64,000 nucleotides of DNA from NCBI GenBank assembly GCA_026003895.1, contig BPIC01000004.1, forward strand, positions 310,001 to 374,000, written 5' to 3'. The notes below the pieces were generated by a model. The model saw nothing but the letters and a program-made list of their open reading frames with translations. It had not been told where the DNA came from and searched no databases. Source of the DNA: Dehalococcoidia bacterium (GTDB lineage Bacteria > Chloroflexota > Dehalococcoidia > SpSt-223). The translations under genes and the position numbers were made by a program. Every line of letters begins with the position of its first letter. The stretch's first letter is position 1. Below, one piece after another: positions 45,752 through 54,761 of the stretch.

Positions 45752-46251
45752 GGCGCGTCCCCTGTCCGCGCGATCACGGCCGCGCCGATCAGCGCGACCA
45801 GCAGGACGAGCGAGACAACCTCGAACGGCAAAGCCCATGTGCTGAACAACGCCGTGCCAATGATGGGAAGCTCAACGCGTTGGAGCTGGGCGTAGGGAAG
45901 GGCGAACCAGTTGGTCGCGACGATGGCCCAGCCGAGGAAGATCGCCGTGGCCAGCCCCGCGACCGTCGCGATCGGTCGGTGACGAGTAGTGAGTCCCGAG
46001 TCGCGGCCGGTGCGCGAAAGCATCAACGCGAAGAGCAGCAAGATCGTCACTGCGCCGCCGTAAATCAGCACCTGCACGAGCGCCAAAAAGTCGGCCAGCA
46101 GCAGCACGTACACACCGGCGACTGCCATGAGCGAGATGACGAGGCTGACTGCAGCGGAGACGACGCTCCGCGCCAGCACAACACCGAGGCTGGCGACGAT
46201 CGCTACCGCGGCGACGATGCCAAAGGCGACAAGCGCCCCATCGAAGCTCAC
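45748..46251 (-). CDS. nuoJ: NADH-quinone oxidoreductase subunit J
   Basis: 167 aa from a GTG at 46251, about 10 bases after GGAGGTGA. Five helices; VLLLADFLALVQVLIYGGAV with ILLLFALMLS is the NuoJ signature whose third helix flexes in the catalytic cycle. An unusual 387-base gap separates it from nuoI. Confidence 0.92.
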   Translation of the reverse strand: MSFDGALVAFGIVAAVAIVASLGVVLARSVVSAAVSLVISLMAVAGVYVLLLADFLALVQVLIYGGAVTILLLFALMLSRTGRDSGLTTRHRPIATVAGLATAIFLGWAIVATNWFALPYAQLQRVELPIIGTALFSTWALPFEVVSLVLLVALIGAAVIARTGDAP

Positions 46252-46638
46252 GCTGCCTTCACCTCCATCCTCTGGACTCAACGGCGGCGCCGTCGCTCGG
46301 CCGGACGCCCCGGCGCACACGGACGGCCAGGACGTGCCTCTCGAGGCGAGGCGCCCGGCTGGTGATCGCGTCCTCGATGCCGCACGAGGCCGGGGCTGTC
46401 GCGTCCTGCACGTCGGAACACGACGTTCCGCGCTTGCTCTCGCAACCCCGATCGAAGGCGGCATGAAGCTCCAAGCGCTCGAAAGCGTGGGGAGTGAGAG
46501 GGTGATCGTGGCTCCTCCTCTTGGCGGAGGGAGCACGGTCGTGGCCGCGCTCAGGACGCTCTCCTCTGCTCGGCAGATCGATCGAGGGTGAGTGCTGCCG
46601 GGCGGCGTGGGCCAACCAGCGGCGTTTCCCTGCGCGAC
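46252..46638. other. 387-base gap inside the nuo run
   Basis: All other nuo junctions in the window overlap or nearly touch, but here no gene is recognisable on either strand. Open frames present are Arg-rich shadows. The stretch is GC-rich without clear long repeats; the GGAGGTGA for nuoJ is at its left end. It may hold an internal promoter or the remains of a lost gene. Confidence 0.6.
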
Positions 46639-47130
46639 TCATTCCTTCGCTCCGGAAGGGACGGGAGCCGCGTGAGGCGACCAGACGCTATCAGGCCGGC
46701 GGGTGCCGGTGAAGTCGACGAGATCGTCGAAGGAGGCGACGACTTGGCCTTTGTTAAACCGCGCTAACTCGAACACCGGGGTCATTTCGATCGCCTCGAA
46801 GGGGCAGACGTCGACACAGATGGCGCAGTAGATGCAGCGGTACAAGTCGATCGTGAAATCTTCGACGATGCGCTTGCGGGTGCTGCCGTGCTTGAATTTC
46901 GGGTTATTGACCGAGGTGAGGTGAATGACACCGACCGGACATTCGCGCATACAGAGGCCGCAGCCCGTGCACTTTGGCTCGTCGACCTCATTGTCCCAGA
47001 TGAGGCCAGGCGCTCCGTGGGTGCGCGGCGACAGTTCGCGCCGCTCCTCAGGGTATTGAATAGTGACTGGCCGCCGGAGGGCGGTCCGCAACGTCGTCGC
47101 CAGGCCGTGTAGCAAACCCGATCCGAACAT
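46639..47130 (-). CDS. nuoI: NADH-quinone oxidoreductase subunit I (two 4Fe-4S clusters)
   Basis: 163 aa from the ATG at 47130, 4 bases after AGGAGG. Two ferredoxin motifs, CTGCGLCMRECPVG and CIYCAICVDVCPFEA, carry the N6a/N6b clusters that pass electrons to NuoB. Its 5' end overlaps the nuoH 3' end by 83 bases. Confidence 0.94.
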   Translation of the reverse strand: MFGSGLLHGLATTLRTALRRPVTIQYPEERRELSPRTHGAPGLIWDNEVDEPKCTGCGLCMRECPVGVIHLTSVNNPKFKHGSTRKRIVEDFTIDLYRCIYCAICVDVCPFEAIEMTPVFELARFNKGQVVASFDDLVDFTGTRRPDSVWSPHAAPVPSGAKE

Positions 47131-48184
47131 CGGACCTCCTTCGTGGGCGCAGGGCAAGAGAGAGCGCGGCGAGGGAGACGGCAGTCGTCGCGAGGCCGCC
47201 AAGGATCACGAGTGGCGAGCCCGGACCCGGGCCGCCGATGAGCACTGCCGCTCCCGTCACGACGAGGTTCAAGAACGCAATCGGAATGAAGCCCTTCCAG
47301 GCGAGATTCATCAACTGGTCGATCCGCAGGCGCGGCATCGTGCCCCGCAGCCAGAAGATGACGATGATCACGGCGTAGGTTTTGACGAGGAACCAGACGA
47401 GGGGCGGCAACAGCGGACCGTTCCAGCCACCCAAGAAGAGCAGTGCCGTGAGGGCAGCGGTGGCAAACACCCCGGCGTACTCGGCAAGGAAGAACAGCGA
47501 CCAGCGCATCCCGCTGTATTCGACAAAGGGACCGCCGACGATCTCGGATTCGGCAATTGCGATGTCGAACGGCGTCCGGTTGCCTTCCGCCATCCCGCTC
47601 ACCAGAAAGAGCAGAAAGGCCGGCAACTGCGCGAACAGCAGAGGCCAAGCCGCTTGCTGCTCGACGATGGCGACGAGGTCGAGGGTGCCCGTCACCATCA
47701 CCACGCCAATGGCTCCCATCAGCAGCGGCAACTCGTAGGAGACAAGCACCGCCGCATAGCGCACCGCGCCGAGCAGAGCGTATTTGTTGTCCGACGCCCA
47801 CCCAGCGAGGAAGAAGCCGAGGGCGCTCACCACCGGCACGGCGACGATGTAGAGCAGCCCGAGCTCGAGGCTGCGGACGACGAGGCCGGGGGCGAACGGG
47901 ATCGTCACGAAGGGCAAGAAAATCGGCACGATGACGAGGAAGGGCGCAAGCTGGAAGAGCCGCCGGTCGGCGGTCGCTGGGGTGAAGTCTTCCTTCAACA
48001 GCAGCTTCAGCGCGTCGGCGACGGTCTGGAGGATACCGTGCGGGCCGACCCGCATCGGGCCGAATCGCTGCTGGAGTCGGCCGAGAAACTTCCGTTCGAG
48101 CAAGACGAGCACGAGCACCGAGAGCGCCACCACGTTGAAGACGACGAAGACGCCGACGGCCGCGCGGATCGCTTCTTCGATCAC
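47048..48184 (-). CDS. nuoH: NADH-quinone oxidoreductase subunit H
   Basis: 378 aa from a GTG at 48184 (GTGA overlap with nuoD). Eight helices; ERKFLGRLQQRFGPMRVGPH, LAGWASDNKYALLGAVRYAA and AEGNRTPFDIAIAESEIVGG are the quinone-site signatures. The frame runs 83 bases into nuoI, with a polar tail not seen in usual NuoH; a late frameshift cannot be excluded, but no alternative early stop is seen. Confidence 0.92.
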   Translation of the reverse strand: MIEEAIRAAVGVFVVFNVVALSVLVLVLLERKFLGRLQQRFGPMRVGPHGILQTVADALKLLLKEDFTPATADRRLFQLAPFLVIVPIFLPFVTIPFAPGLVVRSLELGLLYIVAVPVVSALGFFLAGWASDNKYALLGAVRYAAVLVSYELPLLMGAIGVVMVTGTLDLVAIVEQQAAWPLLFAQLPAFLLFLVSGMAEGNRTPFDIAIAESEIVGGPFVEYSGMRWSLFFLAEYAGVFATAALTALLFLGGWNGPLLPPLVWFLVKTYAVIIVIFWLRGTMPRLRIDQLMNLAWKGFIPIAFLNLVVTGAAVLIGGPGPGSPLVILGGLATTAVSLAALSLALRPRRRSDVRIGFATRPGDDVADRPPAASHYSIP

Positions 48185-49314
48185 CGGTCGACCTCGCCCA
48201 GCACGATGTCGATGGAGCCGAGAATGAGCACCGCGTCGGCGAGGTAGCTGCCGACCAAAAGCTGCTGGATCGCGCTGAGGTTGACGAAGGACGGCCCACG
48301 CACCTTGACCCGATAAGGCCGCCGCTCGCCCGTGGAGACGAGATACACTCCGAGCTCGCCGCGCGGGTTCTCGGTGCGGACATAACACTCGCCGGCGGGC
48401 GGGCGGATTAGCTTGGGAACGGCCCCAAGGAACGGCCCGCCGGGAAAGTCGGCGATCGCTTGCTCAACGATGCGGATGGATTGCTCGATCTCGGCCATCC
48501 GAACGAGGTAGCGGTCGTAGCAGTCGCCTTCGTCGCCCACTGGGATGCTGAAATCGAAGCGCTCGTAGAGCGAGTACGGCTCATCGCGCCGCACGTCGAG
48601 TGCTACCCCGGAGGCGCGCAGCATCGGTCCGGAAAGGCTCCAGTCGATCGCGTCTTGGGCGCTGATAACGCCGATGCCTTTGGTGCGGGCAAGAAAAATT
48701 TCGTTGCCGGTGAGCAGGTTGTGCGCGTCCTCCAAGCCCCGTTTGAGAACGGGCAAGAGCGAGCGCACATTGTCGACGAAGTCGTCCGGCACATCGAGGT
48801 TGAGGCCCCCCGGCCGGAAGTAGTTGTGCATCATCCGGGCGCCGGAGACGCTTTCGAACACCTGCTGGATGCGCTCGCGCTCGCGGAAGCCGAACATGAA
48901 CGGTGTCATGGCGCCGGCATCGATGCCGAATGCGCCGAAGAACATAAAGTGGGAGGCGATCCGGTTCAGCTCACAGAGGATGATGCGGGTGTACGCGGCA
49001 CGTTCCGGGACGCGCAGGCCAAGCAGCTTTTCCACCGCGAGCACGAAGCACAGCTCATTGTTGAACGCCGAGAGATAGTCCAACCGGTCGAAGAGCGGGA
49101 TGATCTGCCGGTAGGTCTCCACCTCACACAGCTTTTCGCTGCCGCGATGGAGATAGCCGATGAACGGTTCGACCGCGGTGATCCGCTCGCCGTCGACGTG
49201 GAGCAGCATCCGGAAGACGCCGTGGGTGCTGGGGTGCTGGGGGCCCATATTCACGGTGATGTCGACCCTGTCGGCGGCGTCGGCAGTGACGATCTGGAGA
49301 CCGGGCTCGATCAC
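48181..49314 (-). CDS. nuoD: NADH-quinone oxidoreductase subunit D
   Basis: 377 aa from a GTG at 49314 (GTGA overlap with nuoC). VNMGPQHPSTHGVFRMLLHV and EPFIGYLHRGSEKLCEVETY are the NuoD quinone-site motifs (His and Tyr). It forms the quinone cavity with NuoB and NuoH. Confidence 0.95.
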   Translation of the reverse strand: MIEPGLQIVTADAADRVDITVNMGPQHPSTHGVFRMLLHVDGERITAVEPFIGYLHRGSEKLCEVETYRQIIPLFDRLDYLSAFNNELCFVLAVEKLLGLRVPERAAYTRIILCELNRIASHFMFFGAFGIDAGAMTPFMFGFRERERIQQVFESVSGARMMHNYFRPGGLNLDVPDDFVDNVRSLLPVLKRGLEDAHNLLTGNEIFLARTKGIGVISAQDAIDWSLSGPMLRASGVALDVRRDEPYSLYERFDFSIPVGDEGDCYDRYLVRMAEIEQSIRIVEQAIADFPGGPFLGAVPKLIRPPAGECYVRTENPRGELGVYLVSTGERRPYRVKVRGPSFVNLSAIQQLLVGSYLADAVLILGSIDIVLGEVDR

Positions 49315-49820
49315 TGCTCCTCCTCGCCGACGTCTTCGCTCGGCAGAGGCGCGAGAGGGTAGCTCTTGCGAAGCGGGAAGCCCTCGAACTCGTCAGGCAG
49401 CAGCAGCCGACGCGGGTTGGGATGCCCGCGGAAGGCGACTCCGAAGAGGTCGGCTGCTTCGCGCTCGTGCCAATCCGCGCCACGCCAGACGCCGACGACC
49501 GAATCGACCGTCAAGTCCGGCTCGACAAGACGCACCTTCATCACCGCCTTCTGGCGCTGGCTGAGCGACAGCAGGTGGTAGACCACCTCGATATAGTCGA
49601 CATAATCGACCGCGGAAAGACAGCGCAAGTAATCGAAGGCGAGTGCGGGGTCGTCACGCAGGCGGCGGGCGGTCGTCCCAACGTCGTCGGGAGGGACAAA
49701 GAAGACTGCTTCGTCGATGACGACGGCGGCCTCGACACCGAGGCGCTCGCGGAGCAGCAGCGCCACCTCGGCGGCGGGGCGAAAGGGCGATGGAGCGACG
49801 GTGGTGAGGCGGACGGTCAC
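49311..49820 (-). CDS. nuoC: NADH-quinone oxidoreductase subunit C
   Basis: 169 aa from a GTG at 49820 (GTGA overlap with nuoB). The C-terminal [20 protein letters not shown] is the 30-kDa subunit signature, followed by [20 protein letters not shown]. It is a peripheral-arm subunit next to NuoD. Confidence 0.94.
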   Translation of the reverse strand: MTVRLTTVAPSPFRPAAEVALLLRERLGVEAAVVIDEAVFFVPPDDVGTTARRLRDDPALAFDYLRCLSAVDYVDYIEVVYHLLSLSQRQKAVMKVRLVEPDLTVDSVVGVWRGADWHEREAADLFGVAFRGHPNPRRLLLPDEFEGFPLRKSYPLAPLPSEDVGEEEQ

Positions 49821-50350
49821 GTGCGCCGCCTCGCGATCTGGGCTTCGCGGGCGATCTTTTGCTGCAGCTTGAGCACGCCATCGAGCAGCGCCTCCGGCCG
49901 AGGCGGACAGCCCGACACATAGACGTCGACGGGGATAATCTTGTCTACGCCCATCACCACCGAGTAGGAGCGGACGTATGGCCCGCCGTCGACCGCGCAC
50001 GCCCCCATCGCAATGACCCATTTGGGATAGGGCATCTGCTCATACAGTGTCTCGATTGCTGCCGCCATCTTGGCGACGACCGTGCCTGAGACGATCATGA
50101 CGTCCGACTGGCGTGGCGACGGCCACGTGACGACTCCGAATCGGTCAAAGTCGTGATGGGCCATATACGTCGAGATCATCTCAATGGCACAACAGGCGAG
50201 GCCGAACTGCATCGGCCAAAGCGACGACTTGCGTGCCCACGCGGCAATGGAATCGAGCGTCGTGGTGATGATCCCCGGCGGCAACCGGCTCGCGAGGGGA
50301 CCGGCGAGCTGATCGATCGGCCGCGGCGGGCCGTCGCGCGTTAGCTCCAC
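49817..50350 (-). CDS. nuoB: NADH-quinone oxidoreductase subunit B (N2 cluster)
   Basis: 177 aa from a GTG at 50350, overlapping nuoA by 10 bases. N2 4Fe-4S ligands lie in [10 protein letters not shown] (adjacent Cys pair), [12 protein letters not shown] and [14 protein letters not shown]. It passes electrons to quinone. Confidence 0.94.
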   Translation of the reverse strand: MELTRDGPPRPIDQLAGPLASRLPPGIITTTLDSIAAWARKSSLWPMQFGLACCAIEMISTYMAHHDFDRFGVVTWPSPRQSDVMIVSGTVVAKMAAAIETLYEQMPYPKWVIAMGACAVDGGPYVRSYSVVMGVDKIIPVDVYVSGCPPRPEALLDGVLKLQQKIAREAQIARRRT

Positions 50351-50709
50351 CGCAGCGCCCCTTTCCGGATGGCGTAGAGCAGCCCGAACAACAGGATGGC
50401 GATGAACAGCAGCATCTCGAGGAAGACGAGCAGTCCGGCTCCCTGGAAGACCACGGCCCACGGGAAGAGAAAGACGGCTTCGACGTCGAACACCATAAAG
50501 AGAATGGCGAAGAGGAAATAGCGGGCGTTGATCTGGCGGGCATACGGACCGGCGGGTGGCATGCCGCATTCGTAGGAGATCGCCATCCGGCCAGTCCGAA
50601 CGCGCGGAGCAAGGAGCGAAGCAGCAACGAGCGCTGCGCCGAGCAAGACGACCGGCACCACGATCGCAATCACGACCGCAAGGTAATCGACGGCGTACCG
50701 TTCGGTCAC
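50341..50709 (-). CDS. nuoA: NADH-quinone oxidoreductase subunit A
   Basis: 122 aa from a GTG at 50709, with GAGGAGTG 4-5 bases upstream. Three helices; [20 protein letters not shown] and [20 protein letters not shown] are the NuoA signatures. It is the first gene of the nuo run; a minus-strand TATGAT at 50787-50792 is a possible -10 box. Confidence 0.94.
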   Translation of the reverse strand: MTERYAVDYLAVVIAIVVPVVLLGAALVAASLLAPRVRTGRMAISYECGMPPAGPYARQINARYFLFAILFMVFDVEAVFLFPWAVVFQGAGLLVFLEMLLFIAILLFGLLYAIRKGALRWS

Positions 50710-50847
50710 GGTTCACTCCTCAGGTCGATCACGCGTCCAGCTACCCGGATCACGTTCACCTTGCACCATCGGCGCACGCCAGACTCATCATACCGAAATT
50801 TGCTCGCGGGAGCTGCTTGTGGGGGTGAGGGAGTGAAGTGAGTGGGC

Positions 50848-52098
50848 TTAGCGTTCGCTCTCGAGGCGACTGGCGAAGGCTTGGAAGGCACCAGGGCCAA
50901 AGAGGGCGATGACGACTTTTTCGACGCTGCCGGGTTTGCGGAGCTCCTCCTCGATGACCGGGAGGAGAGCTGCTGCCGCTACTTCGAAGGGAAAGCCGGC
51001 GCCGCCGCTGCCGAGCGCCGGGAAGGCCAAACTCCGAACCCCAAGCTCGTTGGCGCGCGCGAAGCAGCTTCGTGTCGCCGTCTGGATTGTCTCGATCGAG
51101 GGCGGGATGAGGCGGCCGGTCATGCCGCTGGTTATGGCGTGGAAGACGTACTTCGCCGGGAGGTTGCCAGCACTGGTGACGATGCAGGAGCCGACCCGCG
51201 CCGGCCCAGCTGCTGCCGCCTCGCGTAAGACGCTCTCCCCAGCGCGGCGCAGGACCGCGCCGGCAACGCCGTCGGTAATCCAGAGCTGGTCGTTGTTCGG
51301 GCAGACGAGCGCGTCGCACTCGATGCAGGTGATGTCGCCCTGGTAGAGCACCAGTTCCTTGATACGGGTTTCACCATCTTCATCGACGACGAGCGGGCGG
51401 ACGATTGTCGGGGTGCCGTTGGCCTTATCGAGTGGTCGGGCGCCGAATTGGTGGATAACCCAATCGGAGAGGAGAAGGGTCAATTCCTGACGGCGTTCGA
51501 TGAAGGAGTGGCTCGCGCCAGGAAGACCGACGATCTGCTTCGGCTCGCCAGCGTCGCGAAAGATGGTGGCCGACACCTCGGGGCTGCAAATTTCGTCGTT
51601 CTCACCGTAGATGAGGAGAAGCGGCCGCGGGGCAAGCTGGTGAACGAGGTGGGTGCCGTAGCCCTGGGGCGCGAGCGCGGCGACGGCCTTCACCTGCTCG
51701 CTCAGCACGCCAGCCATAATCGCTGCCGCGCCCCCTTGGGCGTGGCCGACAATGACGACCCCGTCCGATCCGAGGCCACGTAAAAACGATACCCCCGCCA
51801 GCACGTCGAGCACGCATTCGTAGAAGTGGTGAGGTTTGCGGTAGCGGAGACGGAGAGAGGAGATGCCGAGGGGAGCGAGATCGCCGGCGAGATCGGCGAA
51901 GAGACCGCCGGCGGGTCCGTTCATGTCGCCACTGGCGCCGCCAGCCCAGATGACGGCGGACCGACCGTGCTCGCCGGGGTGGAGCAGCGCTTGGATGTCT
52001 CCGCGGGAGGTGTGCAAGGTGACGGCAGCGACCTGGCCCGGAAGCTCCTGCATCTCGGCGCCGTGAAGTCGGAGAACTAGGTCGCCTTCGTTGCCCAT
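50848..52098 (-). CDS. Inactive-looking alpha/beta hydrolase fused to a macrodomain
   Basis: 416 aa from the ATG at 52098, close to GAGGTGGG; an ATG 21 bases upstream is possible. Residues about 20-220 are an alpha/beta-hydrolase domain with acid (LIYGENDEICSP) and His197 (GASHSFIERR), but the nucleophile elbow reads GHAQGG with Ala120 where Ser is expected, so it should not act as a Ser hydrolase. Residues about 245-410 are a macrodomain (LYQGDITCIECDALVCPNND, FPALGSGGAGFPFEVAAAAL, VVIALFG), which binds ADP-ribose or removes it from targets. The pair suggests an ADP-ribose-related binding or signalling role. It shares its upstream strand with nuo but is not closely linked. Confidence 0.85.
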   Translation of the reverse strand: MGNEGDLVLRLHGAEMQELPGQVAAVTLHTSRGDIQALLHPGEHGRSAVIWAGGASGDMNGPAGGLFADLAGDLAPLGISSLRLRYRKPHHFYECVLDVLAGVSFLRGLGSDGVVIVGHAQGGAAAIMAGVLSEQVKAVAALAPQGYGTHLVHQLAPRPLLLIYGENDEICSPEVSATIFRDAGEPKQIVGLPGASHSFIERRQELTLLLSDWVIHQFGARPLDKANGTPTIVRPLVVDEDGETRIKELVLYQGDITCIECDALVCPNNDQLWITDGVAGAVLRRAGESVLREAAAAGPARVGSCIVTSAGNLPAKYVFHAITSGMTGRLIPPSIETIQTATRSCFARANELGVRSLAFPALGSGGAGFPFEVAAAALLPVIEEELRKPGSVEKVVIALFGPGAFQAFASRLESER

Positions 52099-52275
52099 CC
52101 CACCTCGCCGGCGAGCCATGCTTGTCCCACGTTCCCGCAGAGTGACTCTACGCCAAGCACTTCGCCGCCCGCCAGTGCGTCCGTCGTTCCTCCGTTTGCG
52201 GGTGGGGCGGAGCGCCCCCTCTCACGTCCCCGGGAAACCGTGTACGCTTCCGTCAGGCCTTTCCAGGAGTGCACG

Positions 52276-52653
52276 ATGGACCAGCAATTGCTCGATGAGT
52301 TTCGCCAACTCCTGCTCGCGGAGCGAAAGCGTCTCGAAGCGTTGATTGCCAGCGCCCGGCGCGATGCGCAGGAAGATATCAGCGAGGAGTACAACCAGGC
52401 CGGTGGCATCGCCGCTCATCAGGCCGACGTCGCAAGCGACCTCTACGAGCGTGAGCAGGCGCTCTCGCTCGAACGCGACTTCGAGGAGCGCCTGCATGAG
52501 GTAGACCACGCGCTCCGCAAGATTGACGAGGGCACCTACGGGGTCTCGGAACGGAGCGGCCAGCCGATCCCGCTCGAACGGCTGCGCGTGATTCCGTGGG
52601 CGCGATTTACGGTTGAGGAAGAGCGGGAATTGGAGCGCCAGCGGGCGCTCTGA
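52276..52653 (+). CDS. DksA/TraR-family protein without zinc Cys
   Basis: 125 aa from the ATG at 52276, 6 bases after AGGAG. An acidic coiled coil (about 5-75) leads to LRKIDEGTYGVSERSGQPIP and LERLRVIPWARFTVEEE, the DksA/TraR zinc-finger segment, but all Cys are replaced (for example Ser in YGVSERSG), so it cannot bind zinc there. Family members enter the RNA polymerase secondary channel with ppGpp. Cys-less versions exist in other phyla. Role here unknown. Confidence 0.82.
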   Translation: MDQQLLDEFRQLLLAERKRLEALIASARRDAQEDISEEYNQAGGIAAHQADVASDLYEREQALSLERDFEERLHEVDHALRKIDEGTYGVSERSGQPIPLERLRVIPWARFTVEEERELERQRAL

Positions 52654-52847
52654 CGAGCGGGGCGCCGACCTCGCCTCCCTCGCACTTGGTCCACGTTAGC
52701 AGCCGAGGCTGGTGCGCCGAGACGCGACCCGGCTCGTGGGGCTGTTCCTCTGCCGTTCAACGCCGGCAGCCGGCTCACTGATCGGGTGGCCCGATGGGAA
52801 CGGCGGGAGAGCAGGCCCCTTCTCGTTTCTCACCGATCGCTCGGAAG

Positions 52848-53819
52848 TTAGTAGAGCCAGCTAAGACCGCTGGTGGGATCGACCTGAAGGCCATTGGTAA
52901 GCTTGGCGGGCGTGCCAAGCACGATTTCGCCGTCGAACCGGTCGACGGTGGCGGCCCAGATGTCGAACGAGCCGTTTTGCTCGGCGATCCAAGCGAGAAA
53001 TTTACCGTCGGGCGACCAGGCGGGGGCGCGGGCGGCGCCGAGCGTGGTGAGCCGCTTCTTGGACTTGCCTTCGAGGTCGGTCACCCAAATATCGTTTTTG
53101 CGGTCTTCGCGGGCAGTGTAAGCGAGCTTGTCCTCGATGGGTGACCAGCGAGGATCGTAGGCGCCTTCTGGATGGGAGGTGACCTGTGTCCAGCGGCCGG
53201 TGGCGGGTGTAAACAGCCACACTTGCTGCGTGCCGCTGCGGAAGGCGGCAAGCGCTACCGTCTTTCCGTCCGGCGACCAGGTCGGACTGTCGACGCCCCC
53301 TGAGCCTTCGCCTTGGGTGAGCCGACGGGCGCCGGTGCCCGTCGCGTTCATGAGATAGAGGCCCATGTCCCAACTGAACTGGTCGCTGACGTAGGCGATT
53401 TGCTTGCCATCCGGCGACCATGTCGGGCGAAAGACCCAGGTGCTCTTGGCGAAGCGGTTGTTGGTCAGCGGTTTGAAATCACCGGTGCCCACAACGTAGA
53501 GCAAGATGTCGGAATAGTCCTGTTCCTTCTTGACGTAGGCGATCACGGTGCCATCGGGCGACCACGCTGGCTGCATGTCCTTGCCGCCCTTGGTCAGCTG
53601 CCTCGTCACACCGTCCTCGATCATCCAAAGGTTGCCCTCACGGGCGAATGCGATCTTTCCGGGCACCTTGAACTCGGTCCCGCGGGTGTCGACGACGACT
53701 TGGGGGATCGGCTCGCCGGGCGCACCGGAACGGGCGGGTGTCAGCCGGGCGATGTATTGGCAGCCAGACGCGGCGACGAGCAGCGTCAGCAGCAGGCCAA
53801 GGCGCAGCAAGCGGGTCAT
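52848..53819 (-). CDS. TolB-like beta-propeller lipoprotein
   Basis: 323 aa with a lipoprotein signal ending LVAASGC. At least five TolB-type blades show WSPDG motifs (AWSPDGTVIAYVK, TWSPDGKQIAYVS, TWSPDGKTVALAA, AWSPDGKFLAWIA). It is probably a surface-exposed scaffold or sensor; partner unknown. Its start overlaps the pyrD stop by 4 bases on the same strand. Confidence 0.85.
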   Translation of the reverse strand: MTRLLRLGLLLTLLVAASGCQYIARLTPARSGAPGEPIPQVVVDTRGTEFKVPGKIAFAREGNLWMIEDGVTRQLTKGGKDMQPAWSPDGTVIAYVKKEQDYSDILLYVVGTGDFKPLTNNRFAKSTWVFRPTWSPDGKQIAYVSDQFSWDMGLYLMNATGTGARRLTQGEGSGGVDSPTWSPDGKTVALAAFRSGTQQVWLFTPATGRWTQVTSHPEGAYDPRWSPIEDKLAYTAREDRKNDIWVTDLEGKSKKRLTTLGAARAPAWSPDGKFLAWIAEQNGSFDIWAATVDRFDGEIVLGTPAKLTNGLQVDPTSGLSWLY

Positions 53820-54761
53820 GCAGCTCCTTCAGGAATGGGGCGGATGTTGGCGACGCCGACGAGGTCGGTGAGGGCGGTGACGCCTTCGCGCTCGCAGAAA
53901 GCGCGGAGCCCCTCGATGACCGCAAGCATCGTACCGGGCTCGGTAAAGGTCATCGTGCCGATCTGAACGGCGGTCGCGCCCGCCATGATGAACTCAAGCG
54001 CGTCGCTTGCGCTCGCGATGCCGCCGCAGCCGACGATCGGCACATCGACGACTTGGGCGACTTGGTAGGTGAGCCGGACGGCAAGCGGCCGGATCGCCGG
54101 GCCGGACAGTCCTGCGAAGGTGTTGGCAAAGACGGGACGTCTCTTTTTCGGATCGATCGCCATCCCGAGCCACGTGTTCGCCACGACGAGGCAATCGGCG
54201 CCAGCCGCGACCGTCGCTTGGGCGACGGCGAGGGGGGTCGGGCGCATTCGGTGACAACTTGACGAGAAGGGGAAGCTGGGTGAGTCGGCGGACCGCGGCG
54301 GTCAGGTCAGCGGCCATCCGGGGGTCGTGGCCGAACAGCGTGCCGCCCTCGACGTTTGGGCAGCTGATATTCAGTTCGAAGCCAGCGACACCAGCAACGC
54401 CGTCGAGCCGCTCGACGACGGTGCAAAAGTCGCGAACGCTTTCACCAACGACGTTGACGATCACGGGCGTGCGCCAGCGCGCCCAGCGCGGGGCTTTCTC
54501 GGCGGCGACGCGCTCTACGCCGATTCCTTGGAGGCCGATCGAGTTGAGCATGCCGGCCGGCGTCTCGAACACGCGTGGAGTTGGATTGCCACGGCGCGGC
54601 TCGGGGCCGACCGCTTTGCTGACGATCGCGCCGAGCTGGTCGCGGTCGATCAGCCCGTCGTATTCGGTGCCGTACCCGAAGGTGCCTGAGGCCGCCATCA
54701 CCGGGTTCGCCAAGTGCAGTCCGTCGAGGCGGTGCGGCGCGAGGTTGACCGCGAGGTTCAC
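53816..54761 (-). CDS. pyrD: Dihydroorotate dehydrogenase (class 1B), one frameshift
   Basis: Oxidises dihydroorotate to orotate in pyrimidine synthesis, with PyrK passing electrons to NAD. N-terminal part: DGLHLANPVMAASGTFGYGT, FELNISCPNVEGGTLFG, LLVKLSPNAPDP. C-terminal part in another frame: AVAQATVAAGADCLVVANT, VPIVGCGGIASASDALEFI, MAGATAVQIGTM. Removing one base from the six-G run at 54232-54237 joins them, giving about 314 aa, normal for PyrDB. GTG start, overlapping the pyrK stop by 4 bases. Probably a sequencing error. Confidence 0.9.

Noticed and set aside
47063-48247. 394-aa plus-strand open frame
   Set aside because: Antisense to nuoH; highly charged sequence without fold.
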